DNA of 64,000 nt, from positions 2,810,791-2,874,790 of the forward strand of contig NZ_AP018178.1 of assembly GCF_002368195.1 (NCBI RefSeq), read 5' to 3'. The notes below the pieces were generated by a model. The model searched no databases. It was given only the letters and a program-made list of their open reading frames with translations, and was not told the origin of the DNA. Positions 25,801 through 34,387 of this stretch are shown here, piece by piece. The translations under genes and the position numbers were made by a program. Numbering within the stretch: position 1 is the first letter of the stretch; each line of letters opens with the position of its first letter. The stretch is from Calothrix sp. NIES-2100 (lineage in GTDB: Bacteria; Cyanobacteriota; Cyanobacteriia; Cyanobacteriales; Nostocaceae).

Positions 25801-28188
25801 ATGAGCAATGAAGCTAATACCTGCCGTAAGTATGTTGAACCCAAATTAAGAGATGCGGGGTGGGAGCAGGAACCACACGATTATACTGAGCAGTATTACT
25901 TCACTGATGGCAAGATTCGCCCAAAAAACAAGCGTCAGCCTCGTGGTAAACGGAAATTTGCAGATTATTTACTACTGTATAACAGCGAGTTTCACTTAGC
26001 AGTAGTAGAGGCAAAAAGGAAATATAAAACTCCTGATGAGGGATTGGAACAGGCGATCGCCTATGCTCAAATTCTCAAAGTGAAGTTTGCTTACTCTACC
26101 AATGGCGAAGGAATTGTAGAGTATGACTTCATCACAGGTAAGCAGTCTGATGTGATGAACTCGTTTCCTAGCCCTGATGAACTTTGGCAAAGGTTAAAAG
26201 GGGAAGCTAATGAGCAAATTAGCCCAGACATAGCAGAAAAACTGCTGACTCCCTTTTATCCAACACCAGGTAAATCACTGCGTTACTATCAACGAAATGC
26301 TATTAATGCAGCACTAGCGGCGATTTTCAAAGGTCAAAAGCGTCTACTGCTAACATTGGCGACGGGAACAGGTAAAACTACTGTTGCTTTCCAAATCGCT
26401 TGGAAACTGTCAAGTTTGGAGTGGAATGTTTCTGGAGAATCTCGTTCTCCTAGAATTCTGTTTTTGGCAGATCGTAACGTACTGGTAGATGATCCCATGA
26501 ATAAGGATTTTTCTGCCTTTAATCAGGAGAAAATTTACAAGATTCAGGGGGAAGCAAAAAAAGGACGTGACCTTTACTTTGCAATTTATCAAGCGATTGG
26601 TGATAGAGAAGATAGCTTTGGACTTTACAGGGAATACAGTCCTGATTATTTTGACTTGATTATTGTTGATGAGTGTCACCGGGGTAGTGCTAGGGATGAA
26701 AGTAACTGGCGACAAATTCTAGAACATTTTGAACCTGCGTATCAGTTGGGATTGACAGCGACACCGCTACGAGATGATAACGTTGATACCTATCGCTACT
26801 TTGGTAATCCCCTTTATACCTATTCCCTCAAACAAGGGATTGATGATGGTTTCTTAGCTCCCTATCGAGTTTATCGGGTTCTTACCCGTTCCGATCGCGA
26901 AGGATGGCGACCTAATGCTGGACAAATTGACCGCTATGGAAGAACTATTCCTGATGAAGTTTATCTAACTCCAGACTTTGAGCGCAAATTAGTCAGAGAA
27001 GCAAGGACAAAAGCGATCGCACAACATATTACTGATTTTCTCAAAAGTAGCGATCGCTATGCCAAAACCATTGTCTTTTGTGTGGATGAGCCGCACGTTA
27101 AGGCAATGATCAAGGAATTACGTAACCTCAACAGCGATATCACCAGAACAAATCCTGACTACATCACTCGCATTACTGCTGAAGCTGGTGATGTGGGTAA
27201 GGGACATCTCTATAAATTCAAAGATGTCTTAAATGAAACTCATGTTATTGCTGTAACTGCTAGGTTACTAACAACAGGGGTGGATGTTCCCACCTGTAAA
27301 AATGTTGTGCTTGCCCGTGTTATTCGTTCAATGACAGACTTTAAGCAGATTATTGGACGGGGAACTCGTGTGCGAGAAGAACGGGGTAAGCTGTCTTTTA
27401 ATATACTCGACTACACCAATAGCACAGTATTATTTGAAGATAGAGATTTTGACGGAGAACCCGCCCTCATTAATCAATCGGAGATAGACGATCGGGGGGA
27501 AATTCTCTCTGAACATGAGGAGGAACTGGAGTCAGCAGAGTTAGACGAAGCAGAAGATTTGGAAGATGATGACGACAAGTCTGGATTTTGGGGACTCCCA
27601 GATGACGATGACGCACCACCTCGGAAATATTACGCTGATGGGGGGAGCGAAGAGATTGTTGAAGAAAGAATTTATGATTTAAACCCAGACAATCAACTGC
27701 GCTTGTCTCGATTAATTGACTACACCAGAGAGCAGGTTAGAATTCTTTATCGTTCTACCATAGAAATACAGCAACGCTGGGCAGATCCAGAACAGCGTTC
27801 AGAGATTATTGAGTTGTTGGCAGACCGGGGAATTGATTTTGATGAGTTAAAACAAGTTACTAATCTTCCCGAAGCAGACCCTTTTGATTTACTATGTCAT
27901 ATTGCCTTTGATGCTCCGGTGATGACTTGCAAACAACGGGCTGAAAGGTTGCGTCGTAAGGCTGACTTTTTTGAGCGATATGGGGAGGATGCTAGGACAA
28001 TTTTAGAGATACTTTTGGATAAGTATGCAGAGAAAGGAGTTGAGGAGTTTAATATTCCAACAACATTTAAGGCTAACCGCGAATTTGATAAATATGGAAA
28101 TGTGGCTGAAATTGCTCAAAGGTTTGGTGGAGTTCAGCAACTTAGGGAAGCAGTAAAACACTTGCAAAACTTATTGTATTCAGCTTAG
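25801..28188 (+). CDS. hsdR: Type I restriction enzyme R subunit
   Basis: A 795-aa motor-nuclease subunit. N-terminal PD-(D/E)XK nuclease (FADYLLLYN...HLAVVEAKRK, about 40-80), then superfamily 2 helicase motifs: ATGTGKT (Walker A), DECHRGSA (DEAH-type box), LTATPLR, and IGRGTRVREERGK (motif VI). An acidic linker (EDLEDDDDKSG, later PDDDDAPP) leads to a C-terminal domain of the EcoEI type, which binds the methylase core. The frame opens at 25765, but MSNEANTCRKYVEPKL at 25801, with AGGA 9 bp upstream, is the better start. First gene of a five-gene operon inside the transposon. Confidence 0.93.
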   Translation: MSNEANTCRKYVEPKLRDAGWEQEPHDYTEQYYFTDGKIRPKNKRQPRGKRKFADYLLLYNSEFHLAVVEAKRKYKTPDEGLEQAIAYAQILKVKFAYSTNGEGIVEYDFITGKQSDVMNSFPSPDELWQRLKGEANEQISPDIAEKLLTPFYPTPGKSLRYYQRNAINAALAAIFKGQKRLLLTLATGTGKTTVAFQIAWKLSSLEWNVSGESRSPRILFLADRNVLVDDPMNKDFSAFNQEKIYKIQGEAKKGRDLYFAIYQAIGDREDSFGLYREYSPDYFDLIIVDECHRGSARDESNWRQILEHFEPAYQLGLTATPLRDDNVDTYRYFGNPLYTYSLKQGIDDGFLAPYRVYRVLTRSDREGWRPNAGQIDRYGRTIPDEVYLTPDFERKLVREARTKAIAQHITDFLKSSDRYAKTIVFCVDEPHVKAMIKELRNLNSDITRTNPDYITRITAEAGDVGKGHLYKFKDVLNETHVIAVTARLLTTGVDVPTCKNVVLARVIRSMTDFKQIIGRGTRVREERGKLSFNILDYTNSTVLFEDRDFDGEPALINQSEIDDRGEILSEHEEELESAELDEAEDLEDDDDKSGFWGLPDDDDAPPRKYYADGGSEEIVEERIYDLNPDNQLRLSRLIDYTREQVRILYRSTIEIQQRWADPEQRSEIIELLADRGIDFDELKQVTNLPEADPFDLLCHIAFDAPVMTCKQRAERLRRKADFFERYGEDARTILEILLDKYAEKGVEEFNIPTTFKANREFDKYGNVAEIAQRFGGVQQLREAVKHLQNLLYSA

Positions 28189-28197
28189 GAGTAATTT

Positions 28198-28611
28198 GTG
28201 GACGAAGAAGACTGTTTTATTGCTTATAGGCAATTAGAAGAAATTTTAGATTCATTTGATCTAGAGTGGGTTACTGAACAAGTTGATCAGACTATTCGTG
28301 AAGGCAAAAATATTGAAGAAAATCAAGGAAGAAATAGAACAGAAGAATATTCTGTTCAAGAGCAACTTTTGCTTTTGATTAATGCCATTGAGCAAGCTGT
28401 TGTAAATACTTTAGAAATAGCAACTGAAATGAGTAGATTCTTGTCTGCTCAAGAACTTAGTCAGGAAGTCAGATTTTATCCTTCAGATGAACGAGAAGGG
28501 GATTTTTTTGTATTTGCTCCTAGACTACTTGAAGAACGGATATCTTCAGCAAGAGAACTTAGAGATTATTTAAACAATTTGCGATTCGAGGTTAATCGTA
28601 GTGTCAATTAA
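28198..28611 (+). CDS. Unknown protein in the restriction operon (137 aa)
   Basis: GTG start with TTAGGAG ribosome site 10 bp after hsdR; it overlaps the next gene by 11 bp. The product is acidic and mainly helical (ILDSFDLEWVTEQVDQTIREGK; LLLINAIEQAVVNTLEIATEMSRF), with no membrane segment or catalytic motif that I recognise. Tight placement between hsdR and the nuclease-like gene suggests that it is expressed with them, perhaps as a partner or inhibitor of the next protein. The function is unknown. Confidence 0.75.
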   Translation: MDEEDCFIAYRQLEEILDSFDLEWVTEQVDQTIREGKNIEENQGRNRTEEYSVQEQLLLLINAIEQAVVNTLEIATEMSRFLSAQELSQEVRFYPSDEREGDFFVFAPRLLEERISSARELRDYLNNLRFEVNRSVN

Positions 28612-29278
28612 TTCTTCCTTAATACAAGGTATTAGAAACAGATTAGGAAGTGCTGTAAATATTGGAGTAACTACATCTAATGCAACATCAGATTTGTTTG
28701 AGTTTTATATATTTAGCATAATTATAAAAGCAGCAGAGAATGAAGGTGCAAATGTTTATTACGAAGATATTTTTGAGAGAAACACTAATCATTTAATTTT
28801 CCGCCAAAGTCCAGGACAAATATACTGGAATACTCAACCATTTACTCATGCAGTGCTTAATTTTGGCAATAATAAACCATTGTTAGAAGTGCATATTGGA
28901 ATCAAAGTCAAAGGACAAGCTCAAGTCGCCCAAGAATGTGATGTATGTGTTCTGTATCAGGAAGAAGCTTCAAGATGCCGAAGAAAGAGAGAACAACCCC
29001 GTTCGTCTAAAGTGCTTATTGTGGCAGAATGTAAGCATTACAGTTCAGATTTACCTTTGCATTTAGCTCGTTCTTTTATTGGTTTGAACTCTACATTAAC
29101 CAGACTAGAAGGTGATTGCTATTTTGTTTCAAATAATACTTCCAAGAATGTAATTAAATTATTAGCTAATAAGCCTCACAAATGGGCGCATTATATAGTT
29201 CCAGGTAAAACTAATAATCTGAATAAACTTATGTATGCTTTTCAAGTCAATTTTCAAGATTTTAAAGCAAGATACTAA
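28601..29278 (+). CDS. Possible PD-(D/E)XK nuclease within the restriction operon (225 aa)
   Basis: GTG start overlapping the previous gene by 11 bp; it ends 10 bp before hsdM. No standard type I RM subunit has this size or sequence. The middle reads LEVHIGIKVKG...QECDVCVLYQ, then KVLIVAECKHYSSDLPLHLARSFIGL. The spacing of E, D and E-x-K (AECK) on hydrophobic strands fits the PD-(D/E)XK nuclease core. The N-terminal half (residues 1-60) is helical. It may be an extra nuclease or a methylation-status sensor that works with the hsd system. Assignment is by motif only. Confidence 0.6.
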   Translation: MSINSSLIQGIRNRLGSAVNIGVTTSNATSDLFEFYIFSIIIKAAENEGANVYYEDIFERNTNHLIFRQSPGQIYWNTQPFTHAVLNFGNNKPLLEVHIGIKVKGQAQVAQECDVCVLYQEEASRCRRKREQPRSSKVLIVAECKHYSSDLPLHLARSFIGLNSTLTRLEGDCYFVSNNTSKNVIKLLANKPHKWAHYIVPGKTNNLNKLMYAFQVNFQDFKARY

Positions 29279-29288
29279 TTCTTAATTT

Positions 29289-31082
29289 ATGCCCAAACGC
29301 ACTACCAAACAAAACGATAAACCCGTAACTACAGCCCAAAAACTAGGAAGCGTGATTAAGTCAGCGCGTGACATCATGCGGACAGATAAAGGATTGAATG
29401 GAGAATTAGACCGTCTTCCACAATTGACTTGGATCATGTTTTTGAAACTTTTAGATGATTCCGAGAAACTGCATGAGGTGGAAGCACAATTAGAAGGAAT
29501 TTCCTATAAACCAACTATTCAACCGCCTTATCGCTGGCGAGATTGGGCAGCTAATGAAAATTTTACGAGCGATCGCCTGAAAAGTTTCATCAACAATGAT
29601 GAAGCAATTTTACCAGATGGCACGAAAGGAGCAGGGTTACTCGCCTATTTGCGAAATCTCAAAAGCAAAACCGGGCGAGATCGCGCTGATGTCATCGCCA
29701 AGGTGTTCAAAGATGTCACTAACCGCATGATTAGCGGGACGTTGCTGTGGGATGTGCTGAATAAGGTAAATGATATTCACTTTGATAAATCAGAAGAGGT
29801 GAACCTCCTCAGCACCCTTTATGAGTCCATGCTGAAAGAAATGCGGGACGCTGCGGGAGATTCGGGAGAATTTTACACCCCCCGTCCGGTAGTGCGGTTT
29901 ATTGTACAGGTGATGGAACCGAAACTGGGAGAAACCATTTTTGACCCTGCTTGCGGAACTGGTGGTTTTTTGGTGGAGGCGTATGAATACCTGAAAAAGA
30001 ATTGTAGCGCCCAAGATTGGCAGATATTGCAAAAAAGCATTATTGGCGGTGAGGCAAAATCCTTGCCTTTGATGTTAGCGCACATGAGTTTGCTGTTACA
30101 TGGATTTGAATATCCCGATATTGATGATGGTAATAGTCTGCGGTTTACTATTGCCGAAATGGGTGAAAAAGACTGGGTGGACATCATTCTCACTAATCCG
30201 CCGTTTGGGGGTGAGGAGGAAGACAGAATTAAAAATAACTTTCCCCCAGATAGACAAACTAAAGAAACGGCGTTGTTATTCCTTCAGTTGATTATGCGTC
30301 GTCTCAGACAAAGACCCAAATCAGGACGCGCAGCCGTAGTTTTTCCCAATGGGGTGCTATTTGGGGATAATATGTGCGCCAAAATCAAGGAAGATTTGCT
30401 CAATAATTTTAATCTGCATACCATTGTCCGTTTACCTAATGGGGTGTTTGCGCCTTATACTGGCATTCCCACAAATTTGTTATTTTTTGACCGTTCTGGA
30501 CAAACGGATGAGATTTGGTACTATGAATTACCTTTGCCAGAAGGACGAAAAACTTTTACTAAAACTAAGCCAATACAGGATGAAGATTTTGCTGAATGTG
30601 TGGCATGGTGGAAGAATCGAGAAGAGAAGGAACAGGCTTGGAAGCATAACTTTAGGGAAGCTTATAATCAGGCAATAAAAGAAGCAACACCTCATTGGGA
30701 TGCTGCTAAGAAAGCAGAGGAAACAGCTAATCAGCTTGCAAAGACAGTTAAAGAATTAGCTGATAAAATTCAAGGTTTACAAAATTCAATTTTGGACTTT
30801 TCACCACCGAAAGATGTTGCACAGATTAAGAACCAGATTCAGGTACTCAAAGATGAGGTGCAACAGACTCAAACTGAGGAGCGAAATCAGCGCGAGATTG
30901 CTAAAGATGAAAATGCTAAAGGAGATGCTATTTACTGGGCAATTTATAATCTTGATCGCAAAAATCCAAATAATCAGCAGGATTTTGAGCATTTACCACC
31001 TGAGCAGTTGGTAGCTGATATTTTGGAGAAAGATAGACGGGTTGCTGAGATTATGAAAGAGATTCAGCAGCTATTTACATAG
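29289..31082 (+). CDS. hsdM: Type I modification methylase M subunit
   Basis: A 597-aa N6-adenine methyltransferase. The N-terminal HsdM_N helical bundle (LDRLPQLTWIMFLKLLDD), SAM-binding motif I (FDPACGTGGFLVEA) and catalytic motif IV (ILTNPPFGG) are intact. A long coiled coil (about 455-560, rich in K/E/A) precedes the C-terminus, where it contacts HsdS. Together with HsdS it protects the recognised sites; with HsdR it forms the restriction complex. It starts 10 bp after the nuclease-like gene and ends 8 bp before hsdS. Confidence 0.95.
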   Translation: MPKRTTKQNDKPVTTAQKLGSVIKSARDIMRTDKGLNGELDRLPQLTWIMFLKLLDDSEKLHEVEAQLEGISYKPTIQPPYRWRDWAANENFTSDRLKSFINNDEAILPDGTKGAGLLAYLRNLKSKTGRDRADVIAKVFKDVTNRMISGTLLWDVLNKVNDIHFDKSEEVNLLSTLYESMLKEMRDAAGDSGEFYTPRPVVRFIVQVMEPKLGETIFDPACGTGGFLVEAYEYLKKNCSAQDWQILQKSIIGGEAKSLPLMLAHMSLLLHGFEYPDIDDGNSLRFTIAEMGEKDWVDIILTNPPFGGEEEDRIKNNFPPDRQTKETALLFLQLIMRRLRQRPKSGRAAVVFPNGVLFGDNMCAKIKEDLLNNFNLHTIVRLPNGVFAPYTGIPTNLLFFDRSGQTDEIWYYELPLPEGRKTFTKTKPIQDEDFAECVAWWKNREEKEQAWKHNFREAYNQAIKEATPHWDAAKKAEETANQLAKTVKELADKIQGLQNSILDFSPPKDVAQIKNQIQVLKDEVQQTQTEERNQREIAKDENAKGDAIYWAIYNLDRKNPNNQQDFEHLPPEQLVADILEKDRRVAEIMKEIQQLFT

Positions 31083-31090
31083 ACAGAGAT

Positions 31091-32290
31091 ATGATAATTA
31101 CCACAATTCCTTTGAGGAAGATTGCAAAACAAGTTTTACGAACAATAGATGTATTGCCTGGCACTTCATATCGCACTATAGGTGTTAAGTGGTGGGGAGA
31201 AGGTGCATATGAACGAGAAACTATTGATGGTTCTCAGACAGCAGCTAAAACTTTATCTATTGTTAGAGAATACGACCTAATCATCAATAAAATATGGGTT
31301 AGACATGGCTCTATTGCAATTGCAGGAAAAGATGTTGATGGATGTGCTGCGTCTGGAGAGTTTCCAACATTTGAACTTGATTTAAATGAAGTTTTACCGA
31401 GGTGGTTACATTGGTATACAAAAACGAGAGAGTTTTGGGATAAATGCGCTCAACTTTCGCAAGGTACTAGTGGTAAAAATAGGATTAAACCAGATTTATT
31501 TCTGACTGTTGAAATCCCTCTACCACCGCTGGAGGAACAACGGCGGGTTGTGGATCGGGTTGAGGAACTGGTTGGGAAGATTGAGGAAGTGCGATCGCTA
31601 CGTCAACAAGCTCTGAAGGAAGTAGAAGCTTTAATGGGTGCAGAAGAAGTCAAAATTTGGACTGACGAAAGCTTAAAAAATGCCCCGACTTTACAAGATG
31701 TGACTACTTATCTGTCGCGTGGTCGTCAATCGAAGCAAGGAGAATCCAACCATTACCTAATTAAAACGCAGCATGTTCAAATGGGCAAATATGTCAAGCC
31801 TCAGATAACTTTAGCACCTGACATTGCTGCTAAAGTCTCTCCAGAGGCAATTGCTAGACATGGCGATATTCTCATAGCTTGTTCTGCTGCTGGTTGTTTA
31901 GGTCGAGTAGCTTATTATACCGCTTCGGAAATAGTGGCTTCAACTGATACTCATATAGCGATTGCTAGAGCAAACAGAGAGATCATACTAGCAGAATACT
32001 TATACGCATATTTAAAAGGTTTTCAAGGACAAGTACAGTTAAGAAGCCGAGAAAAAGGTGACTGGACAAGAGAAAAAGTTGGTTTCCGTCTAACTGAATT
32101 AAATGTAGCTGATATGAGACGTATACCAATTCCTCTTCCACCTCTCCCAGAACAACGCCGCATTGTCGCCTACCTCGATGAACTACAAACCAAACTAGAC
32201 ACAATGCAACAACTAAGAGAACAGGCGATGAAAGAACTTGATGCACTACTACCTTCTATCTTGGATAAAGCATTCAAAGGAGAATTATAG
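31091..32290 (+). CDS. hsdS: Type I restriction specificity subunit S
   Basis: A 399-aa protein with the classic two-fold layout: target-recognition domain 1 (about 1-140), conserved region with IPLPPLEEQRRVVDRVEELV (about 145-190), target-recognition domain 2 (about 205-340), and a second conserved region IPLPPLPEQRRIVAYLDEL (about 345-399). The two half-repeats set the bipartite DNA site. The two recognition domains differ strongly, as usual. Last gene of the hsd operon; 70 bp separate it from the STAS-ATPase gene, so read-through is possible. Confidence 0.93.
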   Translation: MIITTIPLRKIAKQVLRTIDVLPGTSYRTIGVKWWGEGAYERETIDGSQTAAKTLSIVREYDLIINKIWVRHGSIAIAGKDVDGCAASGEFPTFELDLNEVLPRWLHWYTKTREFWDKCAQLSQGTSGKNRIKPDLFLTVEIPLPPLEEQRRVVDRVEELVGKIEEVRSLRQQALKEVEALMGAEEVKIWTDESLKNAPTLQDVTTYLSRGRQSKQGESNHYLIKTQHVQMGKYVKPQITLAPDIAAKVSPEAIARHGDILIACSAAGCLGRVAYYTASEIVASTDTHIAIARANREIILAEYLYAYLKGFQGQVQLRSREKGDWTREKVGFRLTELNVADMRRIPIPLPPLPEQRRIVAYLDELQTKLDTMQQLREQAMKELDALLPSILDKAFKGEL

Positions 32291-32360
32291 ATAAAACTCA
32301 CCAATTACCATTACAACCCCTGCTAAGATCGACACTTAACAAAGCATTAAAAAGGGAATT

Positions 32361-33236
32361 GTGAGCCTTACTCTTCAAATTCCGACTGTCAATGATAACC
32401 TAGATGACTTTGATAGCTTGTTTCAACTTTGGCAAAAAGTCAACGAAGACTGCTCAGAAGTAATCTTTGACTTTTCCAAATGTTGGTTTCTACGACCAAA
32501 TGCAGTAGCTTTTCTGGGTGGATTAATTCGTTTAATTGAATCACAAGGTAGAAAAGTCACTTTTCAACAAGATACTCTTCATAAAAAAGTCAAGATAAAT
32601 CTGCAACAAAATGGGTTTATGTATGCCTTTTGCCAGGATATGGCACCTTGGCAGGGAAACTCTATCCCGTATCGAGAAGACCCGAAGGAAAATAAAGACG
32701 AGTTGGTTCAATACCTAGCCGAGCAATGGCTGGGTAGAGGCTGGGTTCATGTCAGCCCAGATTTGCAAAAGCTAATTGTGGCAACAGTTTTAGAAATTTA
32801 TGCCAATGCTTTTGAACATGGACGGACAGATATAGGGGTCTTTAGCTGCGGACAACATTATCCTGAACTGAAAGAACTTAAACTGACAGTAGTTGACTTT
32901 GGCGTAGGAATCCCTCAGAATGTGCGCGATTTCCAGAAAAATCCCAACTTATCAGCAGACCAAGCATTAAAATGGGCTTTTCAAAAGGGGACAACTACTA
33001 GGGGTGGACGAGTCACGGGTGGTATTGGTCTTGACTATTTAAAACAATTCGTTCATATAAATAAGGGAAAACTTCAAATTTTAAGCCATGATGGATGTGC
33101 GACAATAGATGAAAAACAGGAAGTTTACGAAAATAGACAAAGTTTATTTGGAGGAACACTGGTAAATATTACACTCCTGTGCGACGAATCGTATTATGCT
33201 TTGGAGCTTGAACCAGATGACGAGCCGTTGTTTTAA
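32361..33236 (+). CDS. STAS-like plus histidine-kinase-type ATPase protein
   Basis: A 291-aa soluble protein with a GTG start. The N-terminal 100 residues look STAS-like (EVIFDFSKCWFLRPNAVAFLGGLIRLIE). The C-terminal part is a GHKL ATPase: N-box EIYANAFEHG (about 148-157), G1 box VVDFGVGIP (about 176-184), and a GGIGLDYLKQF lid. There is no phosphoacceptor histidine domain. This is the layout of anti-sigma/partner-switch kinases such as SpoIIAB. It starts a three-gene set with a second STAS-like protein and a PIN protein, all within 1.9 kb. The target is unknown. Confidence 0.75.
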   Translation: MSLTLQIPTVNDNLDDFDSLFQLWQKVNEDCSEVIFDFSKCWFLRPNAVAFLGGLIRLIESQGRKVTFQQDTLHKKVKINLQQNGFMYAFCQDMAPWQGNSIPYREDPKENKDELVQYLAEQWLGRGWVHVSPDLQKLIVATVLEIYANAFEHGRTDIGVFSCGQHYPELKELKLTVVDFGVGIPQNVRDFQKNPNLSADQALKWAFQKGTTTRGGRVTGGIGLDYLKQFVHINKGKLQILSHDGCATIDEKQEVYENRQSLFGGTLVNITLLCDESYYALELEPDDEPLF

Positions 33237-33252
33237 GGGTGATGTGCGGACT

Positions 33253-33600
33253 ATGAAACACGAAATCCTAACCCTAATAGGCAAAAACTGTATTACACCT
33301 GGCGATGGTCAGAAAGTGTATGATTTGGTTCATCCAGAATTATTAGCTTTTAATGAAGTTGAGCTAGACTTTGCAGGAGTAGAAATTTTTGCTTCTCCCT
33401 TCTTTAACTTTGCTATTGGACAATTACTTCGCGATATTCAGCCAGAAACCCTCAATCGTCTGTTGAAATTCTCCAATCTTAATACAGTCGGTAAGCAAAT
33501 ACTCAAACTAGTCATCGAAAATTCAAAGCGGTATTACTCCGATCCTGATTTTCGTAGCAGAGTAGACCAAGTGATCGGCGAACAAGCAAATACACAGTAA
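33253..33600 (+). CDS. STAS-like (DUF4325-type) protein
   Basis: A protein of about 115 aa: KVYDLVHPELLAFNEVELDFAGVEIFASPFFNFAIGQLL, then LNRLLKFSNLNTVGKQILKLVIENS. This matches the STAS-like DUF4325 family, which often sits beside GHKL ATPases. The frame opens upstream at 33196 inside the previous gene; the ATG at 33253 (MKHEILTLIG) is the likely start. Its TAA stop shares one base with the ATG of the PIN gene (TAATG), so the two are translationally coupled. It could be the antagonist that the neighbouring ATPase binds. Confidence 0.7.
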   Translation: MKHEILTLIGKNCITPGDGQKVYDLVHPELLAFNEVELDFAGVEIFASPFFNFAIGQLLRDIQPETLNRLLKFSNLNTVGKQILKLVIENSKRYYSDPDFRSRVDQVIGEQANTQ

Positions 33601-34211
33601 TGCCAGTCAACTACACAGTTCAGGCTGAAGTGGTTGATATCCGGTCTGACGCTCCGAAAAATGATGATATTTTCTTAGTAGATACAAACGCCTGGTATTG
33701 GTTTACCTATACTAATGCCAGCATTTCTTCTCGTCCTTATCAGATTACAGATTATCCTTCCTACATTGCCAAAGCTATTTCTGCTAACTCATTGCTGTTA
33801 TACTGCGGTCTTTCATTGGCAGAATTAGCACACAACATTGAGCAAACAGAAAAACAAATATTTAATCCTAATCCTAAATTTTCATCTAAGGATTACCGCC
33901 ATAACTACCCAACACAAAGAGCAAAAGTTGTTGCTGAAGTTCAAGCAGCTTGGAGCCAGGTGACATCTACTGCGGTATGTACTGACGTTTTAGTGAGCGA
34001 AGAAACAAGCAATGCGGCGCTAACCAGATTCCAAACCCAATTGCTTGATGGTTACGACTTGCTGATACTGGAGGCGATGGACAAAGCAGGAGTCACGCAG
34101 ATAATTACCGATGATGGTGATTATGTGACTGTCCCAGGTATTAAAGTGTTTACTGCAAATAATAGTGCGATCGCTGCTGCAACAAGCCAAGGTAAACTTC
34201 TGGTTAGGTAG
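33600..34211 (+). CDS. PIN-like nuclease domain protein
   Basis: A 203-aa protein. Acidic positions of a PIN ribonuclease are visible: D in FLVDTNAWYW (about 28), E in GLSLAELAHNIE, D in LLDGYDLLILEAMDKAG, and a final D pair in IITDDGDYVTV. Middle residues 75-135 are longer than in VapC toxins (about 130-140 aa). The start overlaps the previous stop (TAATG). Coupling to a STAS-like and an ATPase gene suggests an RNase held in check by a partner-switch pair. No VapB-type antitoxin is present. Confidence 0.7.
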   Translation: MPVNYTVQAEVVDIRSDAPKNDDIFLVDTNAWYWFTYTNASISSRPYQITDYPSYIAKAISANSLLLYCGLSLAELAHNIEQTEKQIFNPNPKFSSKDYRHNYPTQRAKVVAEVQAAWSQVTSTAVCTDVLVSEETSNAALTRFQTQLLDGYDLLILEAMDKAGVTQIITDDGDYVTVPGIKVFTANNSAIAAATSQGKLLVR

Positions 34212-34387
34212 ATACGCATCGACTTGTCGCTAGACATCGCCTCAACTTTCTAAATTGGCTTTTGAGGTTCTGCTATCTGAACAAAAGTCATCAAGCACAG
34301 CTAAGATTATGCACAAAGCTGATTACAGCTTGCGCCACAGTTTGGACATTCTAACGGAAAGCTTAATTTCTTGCGATCGCTTATACT

